A program made the position numbers and the translations under genes. The notes under the pieces are model-generated. The model was not told where the DNA came from and did no database searches. It was given only the letters and a program-made list of their open reading frames with translations. Positions 56,936-64,000 of a stretch of DNA of 64,000 bases are shown piece by piece (position 1 is the first letter of the stretch; each line of letters begins with the position of its first letter). Origin of the DNA: Pycnopodia helianthoides (lineage: Eukaryota; Echinodermata; Asteroidea; Forcipulatida; Asteriidae); the NCBI GenBank assembly GCA_032158295.1, contig CM063251.1, positions 15,947,757-16,011,756 of the forward strand. Reading direction: 5' to 3'.

Positions 56936-57833
56936 TAACTTTTACAACAAATGTAAGGTGGGGGGAATTATAATTAATGCAGTGAAACAATGCAATGGTA
57001 GATTAATTTCATACAATTTAAAAAAAACTTGTAGAGTCCGGTTACCGGCTAAAACTCTATATAATGTACAGTTTGTGACTGGTGTCTACAAATCTTTACT
57101 TGGCAAATTATTTTTTCTTAGCAGCTAAGTGAAACTTGGAATGCTTAAGATATTCAAAATATGTTTGGGGAAAATATTAGGATTCTAGAATCAATTGTAA
57201 AACAATTCCATCAGTGTCGTTTTGTTCTCCAAAGCATTTGGGAATGCCTTAAAAATGAATGGACTTTACAAAGAATTTGTTATATTAATAAAAAACTGGA
57301 TGAGTAATTATAGATTCATGCACAGAATGTACGAGCTGAAGACACAAAATCGAGACGAAACAATTCTATTTCCTGAGTCCTGACATAAACTAGTTTCCCC
57401 AAACCATTGATTCCAGCTGTTTGTTTACGCCCTTTTGTGAAATGACTTTCGTATAAATTGAATATTTACCTTAGCAAATGTGTTTTGTACATGTATTCCT
57501 TGTAATATTATTGCTTGAAATTTTCCCTCATTCAAAAATCTGAATGTGTTTTTTTATAATAGTGTTTTTTTTAAAGTTTACAAATGCCTTTTCCAATCGA
57601 AAATTTGTCTGTACATTCGTAAAGAATCTACAGTAAACTAACCAATCTACAGTGAACTGTAGATTTATAGCTTCATATAAATAACCAATGGTTTGACTCT
57701 ACATAGAAATAGTTTAAGTGCACTGAAAGATCAAAGGTCACATCTTGTTCAAGATTTCTAAAATTACATTTTTGAAAATGGCTTTTAGAAATTGTCTTAA
57801 TTTTATCTGTGAAGGAATGAAGGGGTCCATGTG

Positions 57834-57899
<66 letters not shown>

Positions 57900-58438
57900 A
57901 ATCAAGATAATTGACTAATAATGCAAAATGGTGCAAAAAAGTTATTAGATCCTGACTTATCACAACAGAGATAGTTGTGACAAACTGATCAATCAGGGAC
58001 ATTACAAAACCAATTAAAAACAACAAGGAACTATGAAAAATTGCAATACATTTACTAAACAAGAATGGGGATTCTATTTTGAATTTGAGGATGAGTGGTT
58101 TAATAAACATTGCCGGTATTTTTGATTTCTTACATTAAAATCATCCTGAATAGATAGTTTTTTTTGTGCTTTCCATGTCAGGCCTGATATTCACGAAGGC
58201 AATGGAGGCGATTGCATCGTGCCCCTGGTCATTGCTTCGTGCTTGAATCTCCCATAGAAATTTACAATTTCTCATAGTGCCCTTTACGAGAGAGATGCTG
58301 GGACCTTTCCTTTCTAGAACGAAGCATACAGCCTGCATGTCATCATTGTATCGAAGGAGTATAAAGCAATAGTGTCAGGTACTGCAGCAGTGGTCAAAAT
58401 GCTTTCCTGTTGGTCATGAGAGAGACCTAAAGCTGGTC
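56936..58438. other. Intergenic stretch between convergent SDR and separase genes
   Basis: AT-rich. Contains a degenerate family A fragment (about 57035-57135), the A63 run at 57834-57896 and separase 3' UTR. On the - strand, ATTAAA at 58104-58099 is a possible polyadenylation signal about 335 bases past the separase stop. A repeat-like GGCCTGATATTCACGAAGGCAATGGAGGCG word lies at 58182-58211. Confidence 0.55.
57834..57896 (+). repeat. A homopolymer, 63 bases
   Basis: Uninterrupted A-run, equivalent to a T-run on the separase strand. Its length makes it either a poly(A) scar of a retroposed sequence or an assembly-sensitive site. No processed pseudogene is recognisable to its left. Confidence 0.95.
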
Positions 58439-58673
58439 TCATACCCCACCATTGACCTTGTGGCGGTTGAGATACACAGGGAGACCGTACACAACGGGTG
58501 ACGCTCCTATCAGGTACTGTAGTTTACACGCTCGTCTCGCCTCGCTCATGTGCTCCAATAAGCTCCTCTGGCTGCCGCTGTCGTCACTAGCCAGCCACGA
58601 TCGCAGGAGTTGCTCTAGGAAACGGTCGATGTCACGGTCGGTGACGTCCCACAGGTTGGCCACGAGGCATGGA
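58439..58673 (-). CDS. ESPL1: Separase last exon: NLWDVTDRDIDRF to stop
   Basis: Completes a split Cys codon, then PCLVANLWDVTDRDIDRFLE and QLLRSWLASDDSGSQRSLLE, ending LQYLIGASPVVYGLPVYLNR plus HKVNGGV, stop TGA at 58441-58439. Human ends LKYLIGAAPIAYGLPVSLR, so this protein is a few residues longer. Acceptor tctcacag. GTG codons inside are not starts. Confidence 0.96.
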
Positions 58674-61600
58674 CTGTGAGAAGAACAAGAAAAATCAGAT
58701 TTGTAAAAGTGGGGGTGTCGTGGACGAGCGGTTCTACTGCCTCAAAGTTCTGATGGATGAATCATCGGTGTGTGGGTTTGATTTCCCGGTCATGACACTG
58801 ATGCCCTTGAGTAGGGAATTGACCATAATTACTTCTCTTCACCCAGGTGTATAAATGCGAACCTGAAAGGTCTGAGGCAGTTATGTGTTGGATTCACCCC
58901 CTTAGTGCTAAGTTTGAGGTTGTATGCTCCCACCTGGGAGTTGAGAAAGTTTGAGGAATGGTCTTAAGTATGCCTGATGAACAGGGACGATAATGTTGTG
59001 AAGTGCCTTGATTTAGCTGCAAGGATATGTGCGCTAAATAAGAACCAAGTATATATAAGTGTTATGAAATGGTCCACTCTCTTGTAAGTCTCACACGGGA
59101 AAACATTATACATTTATTTTTGAATCTCACCACATATGAATGTTGTGACCGAAATTTCAAGCTCAAATTTTTATGAAACAAACTTCTTGGATTTACCATT
59201 CTGCGACAAGGTAGTTGAGAACCATTCCACTGGCCTCCTGAGCACCGGTGACATGGAGCCGACCGCTGCTACAGCCAATCAGGAGGCTCGTCGCCCGGCA
59301 GTTCAGTCGCTGAATGTCATCTCCAGGGCAGGAACTCTCGCCCATTACCGTGGCCGCAGAAACTATCAGATCGAAACAAATCAACGAAAAAAGATCAAAA
59401 TGTATACTGTAAATGAAAAGCTGAATATGCTTTTAAAATTACAGGCAAGCTGAAACGAATTTCCACAGAAGTAGTAATACTCACACAAACAGTTGGTGAT
59501 CCGTCAGAGCTAACTTGTATTCCTCTTTAGTGGGTGGTCGAGCCACCACACCCTGCCAGTTATTTTCTCTGTTGATGGAATCAAGAACATGTTAACAAAA
59601 CGATTAACAAAAAACATGCCGCCTAGTGCACTGGACTCGGCCTCTGGTTGTTGGTTCCGGTTTCGGTCCCGGTCCTGGTACTTGTGTAAGTGAGTTAAGA
59701 CACTTGACCATAACTGCTTGGGCCTTCGGATGGGATGTAAAGCTGTAGGTCCTGTGTATTGTGTAATACACGTAGAAGAACCCTGTACAATTATCGGAAG
59801 GGGTTTGCCCCAGGTGCTCCTTGCATGGATGCCTGCAGAGTGTGCCGTAGCACCTTGTTAACCATTACAAGGTGCACTACAAGGTGCCATGCAAACGGGC
59901 AATTTCAACATACTTGTCAAAAAAACAATGACTGCTTTGAGACACTCGTCGGAGGTGATACACCACTGTATAAGAGTTGTGTATTCAAAGAAACTACAAG
60001 ACAAATCCTCAAACCAGGAACAAATTTCAATAGTTATAAAAAAGAATAAGAGCTCACTTCTCAAACCACTTCTGGAAAGTCTTCTGGGTGTTGGCAAGAT
60101 CATTGGAGGGATTCAGGACAAAGAAGGCGTCGGCTGGGTCCAGGCCGTCATCGGCGACGGGCGCGCCAGGGGACCTGAGAAGCTGAGCAAGGATGAAGTA
60201 CAGGCTCGGCATTCGACACACGGCGCCGTCTCGCAGGATGGGTACGCTCTCCCAGGGTAGCTGCTGGATTTGCTGTGCAGGAAAGAAAATATTCATTTGT
60301 ACTTGTGGCGTGTTGTGGTCTGAGCGGTCTGGTGCATCGAACTCAAGTTCTGATGGAGTACTGTGGGCTTGAGTCCCGGTCATGACACTTGATGTCTTTG
60401 AGCAAGGCACTTGACCATAAATTGCTTCTCTTAACCCAGGTGTGTAAATCGGGACCTGTGAGGGCTGAGATGTGTTGGATTAACCCCATAATGCTTAGTT
60501 AAGCAGCTTGGGGGTTGTATGCTCCCCAGGGAGTTGAGAAAGTTTGAGGAATGGTCTAAGTATGCCCGATGAACAGGGATAACAATGTTGTAAAAGTGCC
60601 TTGATCTAGCTACTAGGATATGTGCGCTATGTAAAGAACCAAGTATTTATTATCATTACTTGTACTCCAGACCTCAGCAGTGGTTAGAAAAAGTGTAACA
60701 GTACAAAGAGCGCTCCATTGTTTCCCACGTACCTTATCGAGAATGAGAATCACTGGTTCCCTGCTGGTGGCTGGTGACCAATCCCGTATCAGCTGCCTGA
60801 AGGATGACACTAGGCTAACATGTTGGTCTGAGCCAACGGCCGCACCACTCAAACTGCTGAGGGCGCTGTACAACTGCAGCTTGCTGAGGTGATTGGATGA
60901 CTCTAAGACGCACTGTTGGGGTTTGAAAAAATTTAAAAGGTTGACAACAAAATCGACTTCAGTTTGTATCTTCTGCTTTCAGCCAGTTGTTTGGGAACTT
61001 TCCCAAATCTTTCTTTTCTTTACCATTTTCAAAAACACTTTCCATAGCATTTGCCAGCAAATTAGAAAAAAGCAAATTTGGGTTTGCGAAAAAGAAAATG
61101 GGAAAATCCTTGCACGTAAAGCTCCAGTGTTTTTCAGTTTTCTACGGCCAAAAAAACCCCCAAAAAACCAAAAAAACATTGAACACAAAAGGCTATCAGC
61201 CGATCAGCCAAAAAGTTGCATCTTGCAGTGGTAAGTTGACCAACTGCACTGAACCATTTGACTGTACAGGCTGCTTAGGGCAGTGCAACTATGTGTGTAC
61301 TATGTATGCATTCGCCACATTATATCACACTGCACCTTCAAAACCCTGCGGAGGATATTGATTTTTTTTCATATAGAGGGAGGGTTAGGCCGTATCCGAA
61401 ATGACGACTATGGCTAGGGCTATGACTGTTGCTATGGGTGTTGCTAAGGACGTCCTATACTTCAACACATGATGACGCGGAAATCTAGCCGTAGCCGTAG
61501 CTGTAGCCGCTAATTCGGACACGGCCTTAATAACTGTTTCTGTATCATTCAAGATGAATTTCATGTGTAACTTTCTGAGCAGTGAAACTAACCTGGCATA

Positions 61601-63972
61601 ATTGGAGATCCACCTGTTTCTTGCACATTGTCTCAATTAATGTTTTGAGTTTCTGGGAGGTTTGGCCGAGGCGTTGTCTGTCCTCGGGGTTGGTCCTTGC
61701 ACCCAGCACCAAGCCCTTCCACTGCCCCAACAAAGTCTCCTCCATTGCTTCAGTCAGAGTCTGAAATTAAAGCAAACGGGTAACGGGCACTGCTACTGTT
61801 TCCTCACTCAATGCACTATGGCAACAAGTCTATATCCTTAGTCTCCATTTATAATAATAATAATAACTAGTTCTTATATAGCGCATCAATGCGCTTTATT
61901 GGGCCAATAGCATTCCTGTAATCTTTCTCAGCTCCCTGGGGAGTATACAGCCCCGAGCTGCTCCGAAGGCTTTTTCGAACACAATATGGACCTCTACCCT
62001 CGCAGGTATCCATTTATACCCCTGGGTGAAGAGAAGCAATTATAGTAAAGCATCTTGCTCAAGGACACAAATGTCATGACCAGGAATCGAACCCACATCC
62101 TGATGACTTAACCACCAGAACTTGAATTTGATACTCTAAACCGCTCGGCCATGACACCCTACAATAGGCTTCCTCCTTCCCTGCTCCTCTGTTGAATGAT
62201 CGACCAGGGTTTGGCAAATTGACTCGTACCTGAGTGCGTTCATCTAGCTGCTGCCTGCAGGTCCACCAGGCTTTCTTATCCGTCTCTTTGACACTCGACT
62301 TGCTCTCTGACAGGATGTTGGTAAACTCCTCCAGGAGACCTGCTGCCGATCCCAAGCTGGTTGAAGGCTGTAACAAACACAAACCACCCCCCAAAACAAA
62401 GATTCTTATTTCATGAACCATAACAACTTCTCTAAAATACATGGCCTATCTACATAAGTGGCTTTTGTCTTATTTAGTATTGTGTCTTGTTTTGTGTTTG
62501 ACACAAATATTTCTGACATACACAACTTATCTACAGAAAACAGCTGTTTTCATACTATAGTTTGTATATGATAATTGGTTAATGTGCTTAACAAATTTCT
62601 AATCACCTGTCTCTGCTAAGCAGACCATTGAACCCCTCTATGGGTTATTTACAGGTTGTTTATCTTAGCTGCTAAGCAGGCCATTGAACCATTCTATGGA
62701 TTCCCTAAAGGTTATTTTTTCTATGCCGCTAAGGAGGTCGTTGAACCCCCGTATGACCCAATTTCATAAGAGCTGCTTAAGCAGCAAATATTGCTGATTA
62801 ATTTTCTGCTTAGCAAAAATGAACAGGACACCAGTCACAGATGGTACATGTGACATGGTATTTTGGCTGGTAGCCTTATTCTGGTAAGCATCATTTTGTT
62901 GTGCTTAGCTACTATTTGTGCTTTAAGCTCCGGGTTCCCTACTGGTTGTTTTTCTATGCTGGGTGGATCATGGACTTAAAACGTTGAAAGTTCCTCCAAA
63001 AGTTTCTTGCGTCTTGAAATGACATCAATTTCTTGTTCTTGGAGGGATGGATTTGTTTGATTTCAGATGCCATTTAGATTTCTGGAGTTGATAATTTAGG
63101 GGACAAACTTGATCGTCTTTCTATTCCTGATGAGTCGATCATTTCTTGCTTTGCTAAGTGATAGAACAAAGAGCCATTCCAACAGCTTTATTCCACGAAC
63201 TGCATCTCTTTGGAACTTCTTGCCTGGTGCATGCTTCCCTCCATACTACAATCTTAGACTGTTTTAAAAGGAATATCAATTCCTACCTTCAGCCCTCCTG
63301 AGTTATTTTCATCTTTAATATTTTTCTTCTTGTAGCCCCTAACCAAGAGTGGCTTTTTAGCCTGGTTTGGGGCAAACTTGCATTAAAATGTTTCGTTTAT
63401 ACATATATATATATATATCAGTCCGAACTAGCACATGGGATAAACCACTGTTTAAGCTTTACCATGCTATGGTTGACGATCACCGGTTTACATCCTCTGC
63501 TTAGACGACACATGAGTAAACTGTCCGAGTCAGTCAGGGTACCAGCCGGAGATATGCTCGAGGAGACAACGGACATAATGCACACAGTCCATCCTGGATA
63601 CACACACAGAAAATTATTCATTCATTTCACAGTCCATGTTAACAATAACATAGCGCACTAGTTTATTCAACAAGTTTTTGATTATTGTTTTAATTTTATA
63701 AAATTTGTACAGGGTGTGTTAGTTGAAAATGAAGATCAGATGGGAATGAATTTAAGGGCTGAGGGTCATTGTCGAAAAAAAGGTCTCCAAGTTTTAAGGA
63801 GGCAAGTTGAAATGTTGGCATTTCCACCTTTTGGTAACCTGTGGAGTTAAAGATTTCAAGGAGCTTTTTGGAACAGTATCCTCAGCACTAGAGAAGTAGA
63901 TTAAAGAGCAGGATTTCTTTATACCTGAAGAAAACCAGCAGCCTGTTTCCTCAAGGCAGACATAATACATGT
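58439..63972 (-). CDS. ESPL1: Separase (separin) C-terminal half, eight exons, gene continues past the right edge
   Basis: Clan CD cysteine protease that cleaves the cohesin kleisin subunit at anaphase, after securin and CDK1 inhibition are lifted. Coding segments on the - strand: 63972-63925, 62367-62230, 61760-61593, 60912-60733, 60272-60058, 59568-59485, 59362-59197, 58673-58439, about 410 residues. Seen in order: AWWTCRQQLDERT; EETLLGQWKGLVLG; PVILILDK, QLPWESVPIL; FFVLNPSNDL; NNWQGVV; GHGNGREFL with the catalytic His; LLIGCSSGRL with the catalytic Cys; NLWDVTDRDIDRF; LKYLIGA-like LQYLIGASPVVYGLPV. All match human separase wording. One extra base lies between the His and Cys motifs (near 59325). 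The N-terminal helical superhelix is outside the window. Confidence 0.96.
58712..59055 (+). mobile_element. tRNA-derived SINE, body type 1
   Basis: GGTGTCGTGGACGAGCGGTTC head, TGTGGGTTTGATTTCCCGGTC B region, CCCTTGAGTAGGGAATTGACC, TTCTCTTCACCCAGGTGTATA, TATGCTCCCACCTGGGAG, GATATGTGCGCTAAATAAG. Lies in the last separase intron, against the gene direction. Confidence 0.82.
59197..59362 (-). CDS. ESPL1: Separase catalytic exon (His and Cys) with a one-base frame break
   Basis: 166 bases; 165 would keep frame. One frame gives FCGHGNGREFL with the catalytic His. Another gives PGDDIQRLNCRATSLLIGCS and SGRLHVTGAQEASGMVLNYL, with the catalytic Cys in GCSS. They join at TTCCTGCCCTGGAGA (about 59320-59333). 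Dropping one base of the CCC run gives the exact human spacing between GHG and GCSS. Without that, the His frame meets a stop within a few codons. Acceptor gatag, donor gtaaat. Confidence 0.93.
59485..59568 (-). CDS. ESPL1: Separase exon: NNWQGVV to the strand before the catalytic His
   Basis: 84 bases, phase 2 in and 2 out: ENNWQGVVARPPTKEEYKLA then LTDHQLFV. Human: [31 protein letters not shown]. Acceptor tcaacag, donor gtgagt. Splices exactly into FCGHG of the next exon. Confidence 0.93.
59608..59890 (+). mobile_element. tRNA-derived SINE, body type 2
   Basis: The head is degenerate (GCACTGGACTCGGCCTCTGG, GGTTTCGGTCCCGG). The body is clear: GGGCCTTCGGATGGGATGTAA, TGTGTAATACACGTAGAAGAAC, AGGGGTTTGCCCCAGGTGCTCC, GTGTGCCGTAGCACCTTGTTAACC. 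Sits between two separase exons. Confidence 0.75.
60058..60272 (-). CDS. ESPL1: Separase exon: protease domain first strands
   Basis: 215 bases, phase 0 in, 2 out: QIQQLPWESVPILRDGAVCR, MPSLYFILAQLLRSP, DGLDPADAFFVLNPSNDLAN, TQKTFQKWFEK. Human has LPWESMPSL, RLPSFRFLL and FYVLNPHNNLSSTEEQF. Acceptor gcacag, donor gtgagc. Confidence 0.96.
60306..60655 (+). mobile_element. tRNA-derived SINE, body type 1
   Basis: GTTGTGGTCTGAGCGGTCTGG head; B box region GGGCTTGAGTCCCGG; TTTGAGCAAGGCACTTGACC, TTCTCTTAACCCAGGTGTG, ATGCTCCCCAGGGAGTTGAG, GTGCGCTATGTAAAGAACC. Inserted against the separase gene direction. Confidence 0.83.
60733..60912 (-). CDS. ESPL1: Separase exon
   Basis: 60 codons, phase 0/0: CVLESSNHLSKLQLYSALSS, SFRQLIRDWSPATSREPVIL, ILDK. 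VILILDK leads into the LPWESVP strand, as in human LVLVLDK-LQKLPWESMP. Acceptor ccaacag, donor gtacgt. Confidence 0.92.
61388..61528. repeat. Inverted element, family I, best copy
   Basis: GGCCGTATCCGAAATGACGAC at the left and GCCGCTAATTCGGACACGGCC at the right; GGCTAGGGCTATGACTGTTGC faces CTAGCCGTAGCCGTAGCTG. GTTGCTAAGGACGTCCTATACTTCAA is shared with 31221 and 11140. In a separase intron. Confidence 0.7.
61593..61760 (-). CDS. ESPL1: Separase exon: EETLLGQWKGL region
   Basis: 56 codons, phase 0/0: TLTEAMEETLLGQWKGLVLG, then a polar loop and KTLIETMCKKQVDLQLCQ. Human separase has LLG-WKGLLLP at the same place. Acceptor atttcag, donor gttagt. Confidence 0.93.
61850..62165 (-). mobile_element. 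tRNA-derived SINE, body type 1, minus orientation
   Basis: Read on the - strand it starts GGGTGTCATGGCCGAGCGGTT (62162 downward) with B box GGTTCGATTCC (about 62095-62085), then TGTCCTTGAGCAAGATGC, TCTTCACCCAGGGGTATAAA, GTATACTCCCCAGGGAGCTG and an ATT-repeat tail. The only reversed copy in the window; it has the same direction as the separase gene. Confidence 0.85.
62230..62367 (-). CDS. ESPL1: Separase exon
   Basis: 46 codons, phase 0/0: PSTSLGSAAGLLEEFTNILS then ESKSSVKETDKKAWWTCRQQ and LDERTQ. EEFTNILSE and the KAWW--R-QLD stretch are conserved just before the protease domain in animal separases. Acceptor gttacag, donor gtacga. Confidence 0.9.
62755..62935. repeat. Family A element, right end lost
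   Basis: TGACCCAATTTCATAAGAGCTG, AAGCAGCAAATATTGCTG, AGTCACAGATGGTACATGTGAC, GGTAGCCTTATTCTGGTAAGC, GTGCTTAGCTACTATTTGTGC; then the terminal repeat is missing. Two GCTAAGCAG-CCATTGAACC words lie just upstream (62615-62750). Confidence 0.65.
62936..63149. other. Separase intron segment, nothing recognised
   Basis: Between the family A remnant and the LINE fragment; AT-rich, no gene. Confidence 0.5.
63150..63395 (+). mobile_element. Decayed LINE ORF2 C-terminal fragment
   Basis: On the + strand, 63165-63266 reads RTKSHSNSFIPRTASLWNFL then PGACFPPYYNLRLF. This is the SFIPRTA-LWN-LP pattern at the C-terminus of many non-LTR retrotransposon polymerases. The expected FKRNINSYL continues one frame over after an extra T at about 63264, then stops. 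The 3' flank GTGGCTTTTTAGCCTGGTTTGGGGCAAAC fits a LINE 3' end. Dead fragment in a separase intron. Confidence 0.65.
63925..63972 (-). CDS. ESPL1: Separase exon, upstream-most in window
   Basis: 16 codons, phase 0/0: TCIMSALRKQAAGFLQ. Acceptor agtttcag, donor gtataa (minus strand). Short, but both splice sites and phase fit the next exon. Family wording is weak here, so the call rests on phase and neighbourhood. Confidence 0.65.
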
Positions 63973-64000
63973 CTGAAACTTTTCAATCCTGGAATTTACT

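Noticed and set aside
59136..59453. 105-codon + strand frame (and similar ones at 58452, 60680, 61582)
   Set aside because: They lie antisense to separase exons, whose - strand translation matches the family closely.

Overview
The window is metazoan nuclear DNA: AT-rich, with multi-exon genes, GT-AG introns and many short interspersed repeats. Everything points to an invertebrate deuterostome, and an echinoderm (sea star) is my best guess. That guess rests on a single STAT5-type STAT gene, the tRNA-headed SINEs and a very high density of short palindromic elements ending in GGGCCCAATTTCATAG. I could not run a search, so the species is inference.

Three protein genes are supported. (1) A STAT5-type STAT gene on the + strand fills 89-34136. 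Twenty-one coding exons were reconstructed by protein similarity and splice phase, from the N-terminal domain to the stop codon. Only the first roughly 40 residues lie upstream of the window. Its DNA-binding domain has two tandem versions of one exon (12714-12812 and 13254-13346). Both are intact, have the same phase and encode the same beta-strand/loop, so they look like mutually exclusive alternative exons. This is the most interesting observation. (2) A complete four-exon short-chain dehydrogenase gene of the retinol/17-beta-hydroxysteroid dehydrogenase type lies at 49944-53475 on the + strand (321 aa). (3) The 3' half of a separase gene (ESPL1) lies on the - strand at 63972-58439. Eight exons carry the catalytic domain with its His and Cys, and the gene continues beyond the right edge.

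Two conserved exons carry one-base frame breaks. In STAT the phases at 17425/17941 do not match, and in separase one extra base lies between the catalytic His and Cys near 59325. Both are next to short G/C runs, which suggests uncorrected consensus errors, though real alleles are possible.

The rest is introns and intergenic DNA crowded with repeats: TTAA-flanked inverted-repeat elements (piggyBac-like MITEs), GGGCCC-ended palindromes (some nested), tRNA-derived SINEs with two different bodies, LINE tails, a 67-bp satellite of about 30 copies, and 24-bp and 21-bp minisatellites. The 34.1-49.9 kb interval holds no gene I can support. STAT and the dehydrogenase point right and separase points left, so the last two are convergent. 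There is no sign that the three genes work in one pathway.
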